NCBI RefSeq assembly: GCF_004124235.1
Contig: NZ_CP032487.1
Span: 806,001 to 870,000 of the forward strand
Length of the DNA: 64,000 nt
Source: Yersinia hibernica
GTDB taxonomy: Bacteria > Pseudomonadota > Gammaproteobacteria > Enterobacterales > Enterobacteriaceae
Direction: 5' to 3'
How positions within the stretch are numbered: the stretch's first letter is position 1; every line of letters begins with the position of its first letter. The translations under genes were made by a program, and so were the position numbers. A model generated the notes under the pieces. It searched no databases. It was not told the DNA's origin and saw only the letters and a list, made by a program, of their open reading frames with translations. This document shows, piece after piece, positions 10,587 to 23,189 of this stretch.

Positions 10587-11045
10587 ATGTTTCGTGGGGC
10601 AACGATGGTTAACCTCGACAGCAAAGGGCGGCTTGCCGTACCTACCCGTTATCGGGATTTGCTGAATGAGGAGTCGCAAGGTCAGATGGTCTGTACTATA
10701 GACCTTCACCAACCATGCCTGTTGCTTTATCCACTCCCTGAATGGGAAGTCATTGAACAAAAATTATCCCGACTGTCGAGCATGAATCCAGCTGAACGTC
10801 GCGTTCAGCGTTTGTTGTTAGGTCATGCGAGTGAATGTCAGATGGATGGCGCTGGGCGATTACTGATTGCAGGAACATTGCGTCAGCACGCCGGGCTAAA
10901 TAAAGAAGTGATGCTGGTTGGGCAGTTCAACAAGTTTGAACTGTGGGATGAACAGACCTGGTATCAACAAGTCAAGGATGACATCGACGCAGAACAGTCC
11001 ACTCAGGAACCTCTATCTGAGCGGCTACAGGACTTATCGCTATAA
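10587..11045 (+). CDS. mraZ: Transcriptional regulator MraZ
   Basis: First gene of the dcw cluster, 152 aa. Two SpoVT/AbrB-like swapped-hairpin domains carry the DxxGR signatures: [16 protein letters not shown] near residue 9 and [19 protein letters not shown] near residue 85. The protein forms a ring and binds the direct repeats seen upstream. ATG at 10587 gives the expected length. The next gene, rsmH, starts two bases after its stop. Confidence 0.96.
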   Translation: MFRGATMVNLDSKGRLAVPTRYRDLLNEESQGQMVCTIDLHQPCLLLYPLPEWEVIEQKLSRLSSMNPAERRVQRLLLGHASECQMDGAGRLLIAGTLRQHAGLNKEVMLVGQFNKFELWDEQTWYQQVKDDIDAEQSTQEPLSERLQDLSL

Positions 11046-11047
11046 GC

Positions 11048-12010
11048 ATGGTAGATAACAACCACAGTGTAGATAACAACTACAAGCACACCAGCGTGTT
11101 ACTGGATGAGGCCGTTAATGGCCTGAACATCCGTGATAACGGCATCTATATTGACGGAACTTTTGGCCGTGGTGGCCACTCGCGCCTGATTTTGTCCCAA
11201 CTTGGGCCAGCCGGGCGTTTGATAGCAATTGATCGTGACCCACAGGCCATCGAAGCGGCAAAATCGATTACCGACCCCCGTTTCTCTATCGTACACGGCC
11301 CTTTTTCTGATTTGGCGCATTATGTGCGGGAATTAGATTTAGTCGGCCGTATTGACGGCATATTGCTGGATTTGGGGGTTTCATCGCCTCAATTGGATGA
11401 TCCTGAACGCGGTTTTTCCTTCATGCGTGATGGGCCGTTGGATATGCGCATGGACCCCACCCGTGGGTTATCTGCGGCCGACTGGTTAATGAAGGCGAGT
11501 GCCGATGATATCGCCTGGGTGCTAAAAACGTTTGGCGAAGAGCGTTTTGCCAAGCGCCTAGCCAAGGCCATTGTTGAACGTAATCTCACACAGCCGATGA
11601 CGCGCACCAAAGAACTGGCCGATTTGATTGCCAACGCCAGCCCATTTCGTGAAAAGCACAAACATCCGGCAACACGAAGCTTCCAGGCTATCCGCATCTA
11701 TATCAACAGTGAATTAGAAGAGATAGAGCGCGCACTCGATGGTGCTCTTGAGGTGCTGGCACCTGAAGGGCGCTTATCCGTCATTAGCTTCCACTCCCTT
11801 GAGGACCGCATTGTAAAAAACTTTATCCGACATCACAGCCGTGGGCCGCAAGTTCCGGCTGGTTTGCCATTGACGGAGGCCCAGTTGCGCAGCATGGGCG
11901 GGCGCAGCTTAAAATCTGTTGGCAAGATGATGCCGCCCGATGCCGAAGTGGCCGAGAACCCACGGGCGCGTAGCTCAGTATTACGTTTTGCCGAGAGGGT
12001 TAACGCGTGA
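11048..12010 (+). CDS. rsmH: 16S rRNA m4C1402 methyltransferase
   Basis: Methylates N4 of C1402 in the ribosomal P site (formerly MraW). 320 aa. SAM-binding motif I is [13 protein letters not shown], followed by DRDP and [10 protein letters not shown], and the C-terminal part has [16 protein letters not shown]. The N-terminus carries a short repeated VDNN-H/Y extension before the conserved [12 protein letters not shown], a few residues longer than the E. coli protein. Its stop overlaps the ftsL start by four bases. Confidence 0.96.
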   Translation: MVDNNHSVDNNYKHTSVLLDEAVNGLNIRDNGIYIDGTFGRGGHSRLILSQLGPAGRLIAIDRDPQAIEAAKSITDPRFSIVHGPFSDLAHYVRELDLVGRIDGILLDLGVSSPQLDDPERGFSFMRDGPLDMRMDPTRGLSAADWLMKASADDIAWVLKTFGEERFAKRLAKAIVERNLTQPMTRTKELADLIANASPFREKHKHPATRSFQAIRIYINSELEEIERALDGALEVLAPEGRLSVISFHSLEDRIVKNFIRHHSRGPQVPAGLPLTEAQLRSMGGRSLKSVGKMMPPDAEVAENPRARSSVLRFAERVNA

Positions 12011-12327
12011 TAGGCAATGAACGCCATGGTCTGGTCGGGGTAATTGGCGGGGATTTGTTTCGTAATGCCAAGATCCCGCTCATTCTGCTGATCGCGGTGT
12101 TGGTGTCGGCCATTTTTGTTGTGACCACCGCGCACCGTACGCGCCTACTGACTGCGGAGCGCGAGCAGTTGGTGCTGGAGCGCGATGCGCTGGACATTGA
12201 ATGGCGTAATTTGATCTTGGAAGAAAATGCATTGGGTGACCACAGCCGGGTTGAAAGCATCGCAACCGACAAGCTGAAAATGCAACATGTTGATCCGTCA
12301 CAAGAAAATATTGTGGTTCAGCAATAG
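12007..12327 (+). CDS. ftsL: Cell division protein FtsL
   Basis: Bitopic divisome protein that works with FtsB and FtsQ to recruit and activate FtsWI. 106 aa: a short cytoplasmic N-terminus, one membrane helix (about residues 22-42, [20 protein letters not shown]) and a periplasmic leucine-zipper coiled coil ([20 protein letters not shown]). Starts at GTG 12007 inside the end of rsmH. The N-terminus is about 15 residues shorter than in E. coli. Translational coupling to rsmH is likely. Confidence 0.95.
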   Translation: MIGNERHGLVGVIGGDLFRNAKIPLILLIAVLVSAIFVVTTAHRTRLLTAEREQLVLERDALDIEWRNLILEENALGDHSRVESIATDKLKMQHVDPSQENIVVQQ

Positions 12328-12387
12328 GTTTTTCTAATAAATAAAGGAATTTGTCGCCACCATGACTCTACGTTGCCAAGGTAACGC

Positions 12388-14151
12388 ATGAAAGCAGCGC
12401 GCCCCGGGAAGTTAAAGCGCCAAGAAGAACAAGCCAGCTTTATCAGCTGGCGTTTTGCGTTGCTATGCGGCTGTATTTTGTTGGCATTGGTCGGCTTGAT
12501 GCTGCGTACCGCCTATCTGCAAGTCATTAACCCCGATAAGTTAGTGCGTGAGGGCGATATGCGCTCATTGCGGGTACAAGAAGTGCCCACCGCGCGCGGC
12601 ATGATAAGTGACCGCTCGGGCCGCCCATTGGCTGTTAGTGTTCCGGTTAATGCGGTTTGGGCTGATCCTAAAGAGTTAACCGAACGCGGCGGTATTACAC
12701 TGGATTCGCGTTGGAAAGCACTGTCTGATGCACTGGAAATCCCGCTTGACCAACTGGCAACCCGCATCAACGCCAACCCGAAAGGGCGCTTTGTTTATCT
12801 GGCGCGCCAAGTTAACCCGGCGATTGGCGATTACATCCATAAGCTGAAATTGCCCGGTATCTATTTGCGCCAGGAATCCCGCCGCTATTATCCAGCTGGG
12901 CAGGTTATGGCACATATTATCGGTGTGACTAACATCGATAGCCAAGGTATTGAAGGCGTTGAGAAAAGTTTCGACCGCTGGCTCACTGGGCAACCTGGCG
13001 AGCGCACGGTACGTAAAGACCGCTATGGTCGCGTCATCGAGGATATTTCTTCAGTTGATAGCCAAGCGGCACACAATCTGGTGTTGAGTATTGATGAGCG
13101 TTTACAGGCGCTGGTCTATCGCGAGCTGAACAATGCGGTGGCCTTCAACAAAGCAGAATCGGGTACCGCAGTGCTGGTCGATGTTAACACCGGCGAAGTG
13201 CTGGCGATGGCCAACAGCCCATCTTACAACCCGAATAATTTGACCGGTACGCCGAAAGATGCCATGCGTAACCGGGCAATAACCGATATTTTTGAACCCG
13301 GCTCCACAGTTAAGCCAATGGTAGTGATGACGGCATTGCAGCATGGGGTAGTGAAAGAAAACAGCGTGCTCAATACCTTGCCGTACTTTGTTAACGGCCA
13401 CCAGATTAAAGACGTGGCCCGTTACGCCGAGCTATCCGTGACCGGGATCTTGCAGAAGTCGAGTAACGTCGGTGTTTCTAAACTGGCGTTAGCGATGCCA
13501 TCCTCAGCTTTAGTAGAGACTTACTCAAAGTTTGGGTTTGGGAAAGCGACCAATTTGGGGTTGGTCGGAGAAAGCAGTGGCTTATATCCTAAAAAACAAC
13601 GGTGGTCTGACATAGAGAGGGCCACCTTCTCTTTCGGCTACGGGCTAATGGTAACGCCGTTACAACTAGCGCGAGTCTATGCAACCATCGGCAGCATGGG
13701 GATTTACCGCCCGCTGTCGATTACCAAAGTTGACCCGCCAGTGGCCGGTGAACGCGTTTTCCCCGAACCCTTGGTGCGTACCGTGGTTCATATGATGGAA
13801 AGTGTGGCATTACCTGGCGGCGGGGGCACCAAAGCGGCTATCAAAGGCTACCGCATCGCCATTAAAACCGGTACAGCCAAGAAAGTCGGCCCAGATGGCA
13901 AATATATGGACCGATACCTCGCTTACACCGCTGGCGTAGCGCCCGCGAGTAACCCTAGATTTGCTCTGGTTGTGGTCATCAACGACCCGCAAGCAGGGAA
14001 ATATTACGGTGGTGCGGTTTCTGCACCGGTGTTCGGTGCCATCATGGGCGGGGTGTTGCGCACCATGAACATTGAGCCAGATGCATTACCCACTGGTGAT
14101 AAAAGCGAATTAGTGATTAATAAAAAAGAGGGTTCAGGTGGCAGATCGTAA
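12388..14151 (+). CDS. ftsI: Septal peptidoglycan transpeptidase PBP3
   Basis: Class B penicillin-binding protein that cross-links septal peptidoglycan, the target of cephalexin and aztreonam in E. coli. 587 aa: cytoplasmic N-terminus, one membrane anchor (about 23-42), pedestal domain, and a C-terminal transpeptidase domain. The active-site motifs are STVK (serine about residue 306), SSN, and KTGTAKK. The C-terminal processing region is present. It overlaps murE by 14 bases. Confidence 0.97.
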   Translation: MKAARPGKLKRQEEQASFISWRFALLCGCILLALVGLMLRTAYLQVINPDKLVREGDMRSLRVQEVPTARGMISDRSGRPLAVSVPVNAVWADPKELTERGGITLDSRWKALSDALEIPLDQLATRINANPKGRFVYLARQVNPAIGDYIHKLKLPGIYLRQESRRYYPAGQVMAHIIGVTNIDSQGIEGVEKSFDRWLTGQPGERTVRKDRYGRVIEDISSVDSQAAHNLVLSIDERLQALVYRELNNAVAFNKAESGTAVLVDVNTGEVLAMANSPSYNPNNLTGTPKDAMRNRAITDIFEPGSTVKPMVVMTALQHGVVKENSVLNTLPYFVNGHQIKDVARYAELSVTGILQKSSNVGVSKLALAMPSSALVETYSKFGFGKATNLGLVGESSGLYPKKQRWSDIERATFSFGYGLMVTPLQLARVYATIGSMGIYRPLSITKVDPPVAGERVFPEPLVRTVVHMMESVALPGGGGTKAAIKGYRIAIKTGTAKKVGPDGKYMDRYLAYTAGVAPASNPRFALVVVINDPQAGKYYGGAVSAPVFGAIMGGVLRTMNIEPDALPTGDKSELVINKKEGSGGRS

Positions 14152-15625
14152 CTTGCGCGACTTACTCGCTCCTTGGGGGCTAGACGTCCCGGAGCGTGCG
14201 CTACGGGAAATGACATTAGACAGCCGTGTTGCCGCTGCCGGGGATTTGTTTGTCGCTGTTGTCGGCCATCAGACGGACGGGCGTCGCTATATCCCGCAAG
14301 CCATCGCACAAGGTGTGGCGGCGGTGGTGGCTGAAGCTGATGGTGTAGCGCCGGATGCCAGTATGGTCGAGATGCATGGTGTACCGGTTATTTATCTGCG
14401 TAATTTGAATCAGCACTTATCCAAACTGGCGGGGCAATTTTACCATCAGCCGGGGTCTGCATTACGTTTGGTGGGGGTGACCGGCACGAACGGCAAAACC
14501 ACCACCAGTCAATTATTGGCCCAATGGAGTCAAGCGCTGGGCGAAACCAGCGCAGTGATGGGGACGGTGGGCAATGGTTTGTTGGGGCAGGTTATCCCGA
14601 CGGAGAACACCACCGGCTCAGCAGTTGATATCCAACATTTGCTGCGTAATTTGGTTGACCAAGGGGCCACTTTCGCCGCAATGGAAGTTTCTTCTCATGG
14701 TTTGATTCAAAACCGGGTGGCGGCATTGCCGTTTGCCGCCGCCGTGTTCACTAACTTAAGCCGCGACCATTTGGATTATCACGGCAATATGGCGAGTTAC
14801 GAAGCGGCGAAATGGCTGCTGTTTTCTACCCATCAATCCGAACACAAAATTATTAATGCTGATGATGAGGTAGGACGCCGCTGGTTAGGGCAGTTGCCGC
14901 AAGCTGTCGCCGTCAGTATGGCGGGCAATATTCCGCAGGGCTGGAATGGCCGGTGGCTCTCCGCCAGCCAAGTTCACTATCACGACAACGGTGCCAGCAT
15001 TGCTTTTGACTCAAGCTGGGGTCAAGGCCAGTTAGAAAGCCGCCTGATGGGGGCATTCAATGTCAGTAACCTTCTGGTCGCCCTGTCAACATTGCTTTCA
15101 CTGGGTTACCCGCTGGCACAGCTATTAGCCGCTGCACCTCAATTGCTGCCGGTGTGCGGGCGGATGGAGGTGTTTAATGCGCCGGGTAAACCGACAGTTG
15201 TGGTCGATTATGCCCATACCCCAGATGCGTTGGAAAAAGCGCTGGCGGCGGCGCGTTTGCATTGTAAAGGCCAGTTGTGGTGTGTGTTTGGTTGCGGTGG
15301 TGACCGTGACAAAGGTAAGCGCCCACTTATGGGCGGTATCGCGGAACAACTGGCTGACCGTGTTGTTGTCACCGACGATAACCCGCGCAGCGAAGAACCG
15401 CAGGCTATTATCGCTGACATTCTTGCCGGCTTGCTGGATGCCGGTCACGCGCAGGCCATTCATGGTCGTGCTGAAGCCGTCACCAGTGCCATCATGCAAG
15501 CCAAACAAGACGATGTGGTGTTGGTTGCTGGCAAAGGGCATGAAGATTATCAATTAGTTGGCAATCGCCGGCTGGATTACTCCGACCGCGTGACCGTCGC
15601 CCGCTTGTTGGGGGTGTTGGCATGA
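14138..15625 (+). CDS. murE: UDP-MurNAc-L-Ala-D-Glu:meso-diaminopimelate ligase
   Basis: Mur ligase adding the third stem residue in peptidoglycan precursor synthesis. 495 aa. The ATP-binding loop GTNGKTT lies at residues 116-122. The DNPR motif at about residue 413 is the signature for meso-diaminopimelate rather than lysine. GTG start at 14138, inside the 3' end of ftsI. The stop overlaps the murF start (ATGA). Confidence 0.97.
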   Translation: MADRNLRDLLAPWGLDVPERALREMTLDSRVAAAGDLFVAVVGHQTDGRRYIPQAIAQGVAAVVAEADGVAPDASMVEMHGVPVIYLRNLNQHLSKLAGQFYHQPGSALRLVGVTGTNGKTTTSQLLAQWSQALGETSAVMGTVGNGLLGQVIPTENTTGSAVDIQHLLRNLVDQGATFAAMEVSSHGLIQNRVAALPFAAAVFTNLSRDHLDYHGNMASYEAAKWLLFSTHQSEHKIINADDEVGRRWLGQLPQAVAVSMAGNIPQGWNGRWLSASQVHYHDNGASIAFDSSWGQGQLESRLMGAFNVSNLLVALSTLLSLGYPLAQLLAAAPQLLPVCGRMEVFNAPGKPTVVVDYAHTPDALEKALAAARLHCKGQLWCVFGCGGDRDKGKRPLMGGIAEQLADRVVVTDDNPRSEEPQAIIADILAGLLDAGHAQAIHGRAEAVTSAIMQAKQDDVVLVAGKGHEDYQLVGNRRLDYSDRVTVARLLGVLA

Positions 15626-16983
15626 TTAAGGTCTCGCTGCATTTCTTGTCCGAGTTGCTTAACGCTGAATTAATTGGCGATAGCATCGATATCACCGAAG
15701 TGACCATTGATACCCGCAAAGTTACGCCGGGCTGTTTATTCGTGGCGCTGAAAGGCGAGCGTTTTGATGGGCATGATTTTGCAGAAGATGCTGTTGCCGC
15801 TGGTGCCGGAGCTTTGCTAGTAAGTAAACGCTTACTGGGGGGGGCACCGCAATTAGTGGTTAAAGACACCCGGCTGGCACTGGGGCAATTAGCTGCCTGG
15901 GTGCGCCAGCAAGTGCCCGCTCGCGTGGTCGCATTGACTGGATCATCCGGTAAAACCTCGGTAAAAGAAATGGTTGCAGCGATTTTGCGCCAATGTGGCC
16001 AGGTGCTGTATACCGCCGGTAACTTTAATAACGATATTGGCGTGCCACTGACTCTGCTGCGCCTGACGCCAGAACATGATTTCGCCGTGATTGAGCTGGG
16101 TGCTAATCATGTGGGCGAAATTGCCTACACCACCGATTTAAGCCGCCCGGAAAGTGCCTTGGTCAACAATTTGTCGGCCGCACATTTGGAGGGGTTTGGC
16201 TCACTTGCCGGTGTGGCGCGCGCTAAGGGCGAGATTTTTGCCGGTTTGCCGGCTAATGGCACCGCCATTATTAATGCGGACAGCAATGACTGGCCGCACT
16301 GGCAGGAAACTCTGCATAACAAGCGCGTCTGGTATTTTTCACCAAATGTGGCGGAAAATGTCGATTTTTATGCCAGTGATGTGCGTATTACGCCGCAAGC
16401 AACCTATTTCACTCTGCATTCTCCGCTGGGCGCTGTCGACATTGAGTTGCCGCTACCGGGGCGACACAACATTGCTAATGCATTAGCCGCAGCAGCACTT
16501 GCTCTGTCCGTTGGCGCAGATTTGGCTGCGGTACGCCAAGGGCTAACTCAGCTACAGGCGGTGCCGGGCCGCTTATTCCCGCTGCAATTGGCGGCTAATC
16601 AGTTGCTACTTGATGACAGCTACAACGCCAATGTCGGCTCCATGACCGCCGCGGCCCAAGTGCTGGCTGAAATGCCGGGCTACCGGGTGATGGTGGTGGG
16701 TGATATGGCTGAATTGGGTGAGACCGCCGTCGAGTGCCACCGTCAGGTGGGTGAAGCCGCGAAACAAGCCGGTATTGATAAAGTGTTGAGTGTTGGCAGC
16801 TTGAGCCAGGTGCTGAGTGACGCGAGCGGGTGTGGCGAACATTTCCAGGATAAGAGGGCAATCGCCGCGCGTGTGAGTGAATTGCTGCTCGAACACCCGG
16901 TTATCACTGTCTTAATTAAAGGTTCACGTAGCGCCGCCATGGAAAATGTCGTGCGTGCGTTACAGGAGAGGGCATCATGCTAG
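15622..16983 (+). CDS. murF: UDP-MurNAc-tripeptide:D-Ala-D-Ala ligase
   Basis: Adds D-alanyl-D-alanine to complete the UDP-MurNAc-pentapeptide. 453 aa, usual length. The Mur-ligase nucleotide loop [11 protein letters not shown] is near residue 110, with [10 protein letters not shown] and [12 protein letters not shown] further on. It overlaps murE by four bases and mraY by seven, so translation is coupled. Confidence 0.97.
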   Translation: MIKVSLHFLSELLNAELIGDSIDITEVTIDTRKVTPGCLFVALKGERFDGHDFAEDAVAAGAGALLVSKRLLGGAPQLVVKDTRLALGQLAAWVRQQVPARVVALTGSSGKTSVKEMVAAILRQCGQVLYTAGNFNNDIGVPLTLLRLTPEHDFAVIELGANHVGEIAYTTDLSRPESALVNNLSAAHLEGFGSLAGVARAKGEIFAGLPANGTAIINADSNDWPHWQETLHNKRVWYFSPNVAENVDFYASDVRITPQATYFTLHSPLGAVDIELPLPGRHNIANALAAAALALSVGADLAAVRQGLTQLQAVPGRLFPLQLAANQLLLDDSYNANVGSMTAAAQVLAEMPGYRVMVVGDMAELGETAVECHRQVGEAAKQAGIDKVLSVGSLSQVLSDASGCGEHFQDKRAIAARVSELLLEHPVITVLIKGSRSAAMENVVRALQERASC

Positions 16984-18059
16984 TTTGGTTGGCTGAATAC
17001 TTAGTAAAATTTTACTCGGGCTTTAACGTCTTTTCCTATTTGACGTTCCGCGCCATTGTCAGCTTGTTGACTGCATTAGTCATTTCATTGTGGATGGGGC
17101 CATATCTGATTTCTTACTTACAGAAATTGCAGATTGGCCAGGTTGTCCGTAATGATGGGCCAGAGTCGCATTTCAGTAAGCGCGGCACGCCCACCATGGG
17201 CGGGCTGATGATTCTGTTCTCCATCACCATTTCTGTTTTGATGTGGGCTTACCCCTCTAACCCGTATGTGTGGTGCGTGCTGTTTATTCTGATCGGCTAT
17301 GGGATTGTCGGTTTTATCGATGACTACCGCAAAGTGGTGCGCAAAGACACTAAAGGCCTGATTGCGCGTTGGAAATATTTCTGGCAATCGGTGATAGCGC
17401 TGGCCGCGGCTTTCGCGATGTACAGCATCGGCAAAGATACCCCAGCCACTGAGCTGGTGGTGCCATTCTTCAAAGACATCATGCCGCAGCTGGGCTTGCT
17501 GTATATCTTGCTGGCCTACTTCGTGATTGTGGGCACCAGTAACGCGGTCAATCTGACCGACGGGTTAGATGGGCTGGCAATTATGCCGACAGTCTTTGTG
17601 GCGGGCGGCTTTGCCTTGGTGGCTTGGGCGACCGGTAACATGAATTTTGCCGCCTATCTGCACATTCCTTACCTGCGTCATGCCGGTGAGCTGGTGATTG
17701 TCTGCACCGCGATTGTGGGCGCTGGGCTGGGCTTCTTGTGGTTTAACACCTACCCGGCCCAAGTCTTTATGGGTGATGTCGGCTCATTGGCCCTGGGCGG
17801 CGCGCTGGGCACCATCGCGGTATTACTGCGCCAAGAGTTTTTATTAGTGATTATGGGCGGGGTGTTTGTGGTGGAAACACTGTCGGTCATTTTGCAAGTC
17901 GGTTCCTTTAAGTTACGTGGGCAGCGGATTTTCCGCATGGCCCCGATTCATCATCATTACGAACTTAAAGGCTGGCCAGAACCGCGGGTGATTGTGCGCT
18001 TCTGGATTATTTCGCTGATGCTGGTGCTGATTGGCCTGGCGACGCTGAAGGTGCGGTAA
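16977..18059 (+). CDS. mraY: Phospho-MurNAc-pentapeptide translocase
   Basis: Integral membrane enzyme making lipid I from UDP-MurNAc-pentapeptide and undecaprenyl phosphate. 360 aa with about ten membrane helices. Family motifs are [17 protein letters not shown], and the C-terminal [14 protein letters not shown] histidine motif near the active site. The start lies within murF. Confidence 0.97.
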   Translation: MLVWLAEYLVKFYSGFNVFSYLTFRAIVSLLTALVISLWMGPYLISYLQKLQIGQVVRNDGPESHFSKRGTPTMGGLMILFSITISVLMWAYPSNPYVWCVLFILIGYGIVGFIDDYRKVVRKDTKGLIARWKYFWQSVIALAAAFAMYSIGKDTPATELVVPFFKDIMPQLGLLYILLAYFVIVGTSNAVNLTDGLDGLAIMPTVFVAGGFALVAWATGNMNFAAYLHIPYLRHAGELVIVCTAIVGAGLGFLWFNTYPAQVFMGDVGSLALGGALGTIAVLLRQEFLLVIMGGVFVVETLSVILQVGSFKLRGQRIFRMAPIHHHYELKGWPEPRVIVRFWIISLMLVLIGLATLKVR

Positions 18060-18061
18060 TT

Positions 18062-19378
18062 ATGGTTGATTATCAGGGTAAACAAGTGGTCATTATCGGG
18101 CTGGGGCTAACCGGCCTTTCCTGCGTTGATTTCTTTATCGCGCGTGGCGTAACGCCGCGTGTGATGGATACCCGAATCAACCCGCCGGGCTTGGATAAGT
18201 TACCTGAAAGTGTTGAGCGCCATGTGGGGGATTTGCATCCGCAGTGGTTGCTGGCGGCTGATTTGATTGTCGCCAGCCCCGGTATTGCACTGGCACATCC
18301 GGCATTGAGTGAAGCGGCTGATGCCGGTGTTGAGATTGTCGGCGATATTGAACTGTTCTGCCGTGAAAATCAGGCCCCAGTAGTGGCGATTACCGGCTCT
18401 AACGGTAAAAGCACCGTGACCACACTGGTGGGCGAAATGGCCAAAGCGGCTGGCTGGCAGGTTGGTGTGGGCGGCAATATTGGTGTTCCGGCGCTGAGCT
18501 TACTGAAACAAGAAAACCAGTTGGTGGTATTGGAGTTATCCAGCTTCCAGCTGGAAACAACATCAAGTTTACGCGCCAGTGCTGCCACCATATTGAATGT
18601 CACAGAAGATCACACCGACCGTTATCCGTTCGGTTTGCAGCAATATCGCGCAGCCAAACTGCGGGTGTATGAAAACGCTAAAGTTTGTGTTGTGAATGCC
18701 GATGACGCGCTCACCATGCCAGTGCGTGGTGCGGATAGCCGCTGTATTAGCTTTGGGGTGGATGTCGGTGATTATCATCTCAATAAACAGCAGGGCGAAA
18801 TTTGGCTGCGAGTGCGCGGTGAGAAAGTGCTGAATACCCGGGAAATGAAATTGACCGGGCGGCATAACTATACCAATGCGCTGGCGGCACTGGCGCTGGC
18901 TGATGCTGTCGGTATTCCGCGCTCATCAAGTTTGACCGCGTTGACTAACTTTACCGGGTTACCCCACCGTTTTCAGTTGGTTTTTGAGCAGCATGGGGTG
19001 CGCTGGATTAATGATTCCAAGGCGACCAATGTTGGCAGCACCGAAGCGGCATTGGATGGTTTACAGCTGGATGGCACTTTACACCTGTTGCTGGGTGGCG
19101 ATGGCAAATCCGCTGATTTCTCTGGATTAACTCGCTTCTTGCAAGGCGACCATATCAAGATTTATTGCTTTGGCCGTGATGGCGAGCAACTGGCGCAACT
19201 GCGCCCAGAAGTCTCGCAACGCACTGAGACCATGGAGCAAGCTATGGTGCTGCTGGCGAAATCATTAACCCCGGGAGATATGGTGTTATTGTCGCCAGCT
19301 TGTGCCAGTTTGGATCAATTCCGCAATTTCGAGCAACGCGGTAATGAGTTTGCTCGTCTGGCAGAGGAGTTGGGCTGA
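18062..19378 (+). CDS. murD: UDP-MurNAc-L-alanine:D-glutamate ligase
   Basis: Adds D-glutamate to UDP-MurNAc-L-alanine. 438 aa, identical in length to the E. coli enzyme. The N-terminal Rossmann-type [11 protein letters not shown] binds the UDP sugar; the ATP loop [11 protein letters not shown] is near residue 112; the central and C-terminal domains carry [15 protein letters not shown]. It starts two bases after mraY and its TGA overlaps the ftsW ATG. Confidence 0.97.
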   Translation: MVDYQGKQVVIIGLGLTGLSCVDFFIARGVTPRVMDTRINPPGLDKLPESVERHVGDLHPQWLLAADLIVASPGIALAHPALSEAADAGVEIVGDIELFCRENQAPVVAITGSNGKSTVTTLVGEMAKAAGWQVGVGGNIGVPALSLLKQENQLVVLELSSFQLETTSSLRASAATILNVTEDHTDRYPFGLQQYRAAKLRVYENAKVCVVNADDALTMPVRGADSRCISFGVDVGDYHLNKQQGEIWLRVRGEKVLNTREMKLTGRHNYTNALAALALADAVGIPRSSSLTALTNFTGLPHRFQLVFEQHGVRWINDSKATNVGSTEAALDGLQLDGTLHLLLGGDGKSADFSGLTRFLQGDHIKIYCFGRDGEQLAQLRPEVSQRTETMEQAMVLLAKSLTPGDMVLLSPACASLDQFRNFEQRGNEFARLAEELG

Positions 19379-20580
19379 TGCGTATGCCGGGGCTGGGGCT
19401 GTTTAATACAGTAAAACATTTTGTGATGGGATCGCGCGAAAGCGACACCACCAGCATGGTGCTTTACGACAGAACCTTGCTGTGGCTGACATTCGGTTTG
19501 GCGATTATCGGTTTTGTGATGGTGACGTCGGCTTCGATGCCGATTGGTCAGCGCCTGGCCAGTGACCCTTTCCTGTTTGCCAAACGTGATGCGCTGTATC
19601 TGGCACTGGCATTCGGTTTGTCGCTGGTGACTTTGCGCATCCCAATGGAAATTTGGCAGCGCTATAGCAATATTATGTTATTGATTTCCATAGTAATGCT
19701 GCTGGTGGTACTGGTGGTGGGGAGCTCAGTCAACGGGGCATCGCGCTGGATTGCATTGGGGCCATTGCGTATTCAGCCAGCGGAGTTATCCAAGCTATCA
19801 CTGTTTTGTTATCTCGCCAGCTATCTGGTGCGCAAAGTTGAAGAGGTGCGCAGTAACTTCTGGGGCTTCTGTAAACCGATGGGCGTGATGGTGATTCTGG
19901 CGGTGTTATTACTGGCGCAGCCCGATTTAGGCACGGTGGTGGTGCTGTTTGTCACGACCCTGGCGATGCTGTTTCTGGCTGGGGCCAAAATGTGGCAGTT
20001 TCTGGCGATTATCGGCTCCGGTATTTTTGCCGTGGGTCTATTGATTGTGGCCGAACCTTACCGTATGCGCCGTGTCACTTCGTTCTGGAATCCGTGGGAA
20101 GATCCGTTCGGTAGCGGCTACCAGTTAACCCAATCATTAATGGCTTTTGGTCGTGGTGAATTTTGGGGGCAAGGACTGGGAAATTCAGTGCAAAAACTGG
20201 AGTATTTACCGGAAGCGCACACCGACTTTATTTTCTCGATTTTAGGCGAGGAACTCGGGTATTTCGGTGTGGTTCTTGCATTGTTAATGGTATTCTTCGT
20301 CGCTTTTCGTGCTATGTCCATTGGGCGTCGCGCGTTAGAGATAGACCAGCGATTTTCTGGCTTTTTGGCCTGTTCTATCGGGGTCTGGTTCAGTTTCCAG
20401 GCGCTGGTTAACGTTGGGGCTGCTGCCGGGATGTTGCCAACCAAAGGTTTGACATTACCCCTGATAAGTTACGGTGGTTCAAGCCTGATTATTATGTCAA
20501 CCGCGATAGTGCTGTTGTTACGTATTGATTTTGAAACACGTCTGGCAAAAGCTCAGGCGTTTGTAAGGAGTGCCCGATGA
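19378..20580 (+). CDS. ftsW: Septal peptidoglycan glycosyltransferase FtsW
   Basis: SEDS-family polymerase that works with FtsI at the septum. 400 aa with about ten membrane helices. SEDS motifs visible are [34 protein letters not shown] and the C-terminal [14 protein letters not shown]. It overlaps murD by one base and murG by four. The E. coli protein is slightly longer at its N-terminus. Confidence 0.96.
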   Translation: MRMPGLGLFNTVKHFVMGSRESDTTSMVLYDRTLLWLTFGLAIIGFVMVTSASMPIGQRLASDPFLFAKRDALYLALAFGLSLVTLRIPMEIWQRYSNIMLLISIVMLLVVLVVGSSVNGASRWIALGPLRIQPAELSKLSLFCYLASYLVRKVEEVRSNFWGFCKPMGVMVILAVLLLAQPDLGTVVVLFVTTLAMLFLAGAKMWQFLAIIGSGIFAVGLLIVAEPYRMRRVTSFWNPWEDPFGSGYQLTQSLMAFGRGEFWGQGLGNSVQKLEYLPEAHTDFIFSILGEELGYFGVVLALLMVFFVAFRAMSIGRRALEIDQRFSGFLACSIGVWFSFQALVNVGAAAGMLPTKGLTLPLISYGGSSLIIMSTAIVLLLRIDFETRLAKAQAFVRSAR

Positions 20581-21644
20581 GTGGCAAGACCAAGCGCTTA
20601 ATGGTGATGGCGGGTGGCACTGGGGGGCATGTCTTCCCCGGTTTGGCCGTGGCACATCATCTGATGGCGCAAGGCTGGCAGGTGCGTTGGCTCGGTACCG
20701 CAGACCGAATGGAAGCGTCATTGGTACCCAAAAACGGCATTGAAATTGATTTCATTCAGATTTCTGGTTTACGGGGTAAGGGGCTGATGGCCCAGTTGAC
20801 CGCCCCGGTGCGAATTTATCGCGCGGTGCGTCAGGCGAAGAAAATCATGCGCGATTACCAGCCGGATGTGGTGCTGGGGATGGGCGGTTATGTTTCTGGC
20901 CCCGGTGGTTTGGCCGCATGGTTGTGTGGCATTCCGGTGGTTTTGCATGAGCAAAATGGCATTGCGGGCTTGACTAACCGCTGGCTGGCTAAGATCGCGA
21001 AAAAGGTTTTACAGGCATTTCCCGGCGCATTCCCAAATGCCGAAGTGGTGGGGAATCCGGTGCGGACCGATGTCTTGGCATTGCCGCTGCCGGCTGAGCG
21101 CCTCAGTGACCGCGTAGGGCCGATTCGGGTGCTGGTTATTGGTGGCAGCCAAGGCGCGCGCGTGCTGAATCAAACTCTGCCGCAGGTTGCGGCCACACTG
21201 GGTGAGCAGATTACCGTCTGGCACCAAGTGGGCAAAGGCGCGTTACCCGATGTATTAGCCGCCTACCAGCAAGCAGGGCAGGCTGATAAGCATCAGGTGG
21301 TCGAGTTTATTGATGATATGGCGGCGGCTTATGCTTGGGCCGATGTCGTGGTGTGCCGTTCGGGGGCGTTGACGGTCAGTGAAGTAGCTGCCGCAGGGTT
21401 ACCCGCGATTTTTGTGCCTTTCCAGCATAAAGACCGGCAGCAATATTGGAATGCTTTGCCGCTGGAAAAAGCCGGGGCGGCCAAGATTATCGAACAGCCG
21501 CAATTTACTGCACAAGCGGTGAGCCGTCTGTTAGCTGAGTGGGATCGCGCAACATTATTAGCCATGGCAGAGCGGGCCAGGCAGGTGGCGATTCCTGATG
21601 CCACTGAGCGAGTGGCCGCCGAAGTGGTCGCTGCCAGTAAATGA
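20577..21644 (+). CDS. murG: Lipid II synthase MurG
   Basis: Peripheral membrane GT-B glycosyltransferase adding GlcNAc to lipid I. 355 aa. The glycine-rich loops are [10 protein letters not shown] (residues 13-22) and [10 protein letters not shown] (near 190), followed by the donor-site region [23 protein letters not shown]. It starts inside the end of ftsW. Confidence 0.97.
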   Translation: MSGKTKRLMVMAGGTGGHVFPGLAVAHHLMAQGWQVRWLGTADRMEASLVPKNGIEIDFIQISGLRGKGLMAQLTAPVRIYRAVRQAKKIMRDYQPDVVLGMGGYVSGPGGLAAWLCGIPVVLHEQNGIAGLTNRWLAKIAKKVLQAFPGAFPNAEVVGNPVRTDVLALPLPAERLSDRVGPIRVLVIGGSQGARVLNQTLPQVAATLGEQITVWHQVGKGALPDVLAAYQQAGQADKHQVVEFIDDMAAAYAWADVVVCRSGALTVSEVAAAGLPAIFVPFQHKDRQQYWNALPLEKAGAAKIIEQPQFTAQAVSRLLAEWDRATLLAMAERARQVAIPDATERVAAEVVAASK

Positions 21645-21713
21645 AATAAATAATGAATGGCTGGCAATTAATGCGAGCTGTGAATATGCAACAGATAAAA
21701 AAGTGAAGAAAAC

Positions 21714-23189
21714 GTGAATACACAACAACTAGCGAAACTACGTACTATCGTGCCCGAGATGCGTCGCGTCCGGCACATTCACTTTGTTGGCATCGGTGGT
21801 GCTGGCATGGGTGGTATCGCTGAAGTGTTGGCAAATGAAGGTTATCAGATTAGCGGTTCAGATTTGGCTCCCAACCCGGTAACGCAGCATTTGACGTCAT
21901 TGGGCGCCCAGATTTATTTCAATCACCGCCCAGAAAACGTGTTGGATGCTAGCGTGGTGGTGGTTTCAACCGCAATTTCGGCGGATAACCCGGAGATTGT
22001 CGCGGCTCGCGAGGCCCGTATTCCAGTGATTCGCCGGGCAGAAATGTTGGCAGAACTGATGCGCTATCGCCATGGTATTGCGGTGGCCGGTACCCACGGT
22101 AAAACTACCACTACCGCGATGGTTTCCAGTATTTATGCCGAGGCGGGGTTGGACCCAACATTTGTGAATGGCGGTTTGGTTAAAGCGGCAGGAACGCATG
22201 CCCGCTTAGGCTCCAGTCGCTATTTGATTGCGGAAGCTGACGAGAGTGATGCATCATTCCTGCATTTGCAGCCGATGGTGGCGATTATCACTAATATCGA
22301 AGCCGACCATATGGATACCTATCAGGGCGACTTTGAGAATTTAAAACAGACATTTATTAACTTTTTGCACAACTTGCCATTCTACGGCCGCGCGGTGATG
22401 TGTATCGATGACCCGGTGGTGCGTGAGTTGTTGCCGCGTGTTGGCCGCCATATCACCACGTATGGTTTTAGTGATGATGCCGATGTGCAGATTGCCAGCT
22501 ATCGTCAGGACGGCCCGCAAGGGCACTTTACACTCAAACGTCTGGATAAGCCGTTGATGACAGTGACCTTGAATGCACCGGGCCGCCATAACGCGCTGAA
22601 CGCCGCGGCGGCAGTGGCGGTGGCCACTGAAGAGGGCATTGCAGATGATGATATCTTGCGTGCGCTGGCAGGGTTCCAGGGAACCGGCCGCCGTTTTGAT
22701 TTCCTCGGCAACTTCTCGCTGGCAGCGGTGAATGGCAAAGAGGGCAGCGCCATGTTGGTCGATGACTATGGCCATCATCCGACAGAGGTGGATGCCACGA
22801 TTAAAGCGGCGCGTGCTGGCTGGCCGGATAAGCGCATTGTGATGGTTTTCCAGCCGCACCGTTATACCCGAACTCGTGATTTGTATGACGACTTTGCCAA
22901 TGTTCTGTCGCAAGTCGATGTTTTACTGATGCTGGATGTGTATGCCGCCGGTGAACCGCCGATCCCAGGGGCTGATAGCCGCTCGCTGTGCCGCACTATT
23001 CGTAATCGTGGCAAGCTGGATCCTATTTTGGTGTCAGACAGCGACACTGTTCCAGATGTATTAGCGCAAGTGCTGAATGGCGATGACCTGATTCTGGTTC
23101 AGGGCGCGGGTAACATTGGTAAAATTGCCCGTAAATTGGCTGAGCTTAAATTGCAGCCACAGACAAAAGACGAGGAACATCATGGCTGA
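21714..23189 (+). CDS. murC: UDP-MurNAc:L-alanine ligase
   Basis: First amino-acid addition in peptidoglycan synthesis. 491 aa. It has an N-terminal [17 protein letters not shown]-binding loop, the ATP loop [11 protein letters not shown] near residue 127 and [13 protein letters not shown] start at 21714. A 69-base gap separates it from murG, the largest inside the mur block. The stop overlaps the ddlB start by eight bases. Confidence 0.97.
   Translation: MNTQQLAKLRTIVPEMRRVRHIHFVGIGGAGMGGIAEVLANEGYQISGSDLAPNPVTQHLTSLGAQIYFNHRPENVLDASVVVVSTAISADNPEIVAAREARIPVIRRAEMLAELMRYRHGIAVAGTHGKTTTTAMVSSIYAEAGLDPTFVNGGLVKAAGTHARLGSSRYLIAEADESDASFLHLQPMVAIITNIEADHMDTYQGDFENLKQTFINFLHNLPFYGRAVMCIDDPVVRELLPRVGRHITTYGFSDDADVQIASYRQDGPQGHFTLKRLDKPLMTVTLNAPGRHNALNAAAAVAVATEEGIADDDILRALAGFQGTGRRFDFLGNFSLAAVNGKEGSAMLVDDYGHHPTEVDATIKAARAGWPDKRIVMVFQPHRYTRTRDLYDDFANVLSQVDVLLMLDVYAAGEPPIPGADSRSLCRTIRNRGKLDPILVSDSDTVPDVLAQVLNGDDLILVQGAGNIGKIARKLAELKLQPQTKDEEHHG

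Noticed and set aside
22341..22913. 190-aa minus-strand ORF within murC
   Set aside because: Shadow of murC, which is full-length and conserved; no matching start signals or family features.
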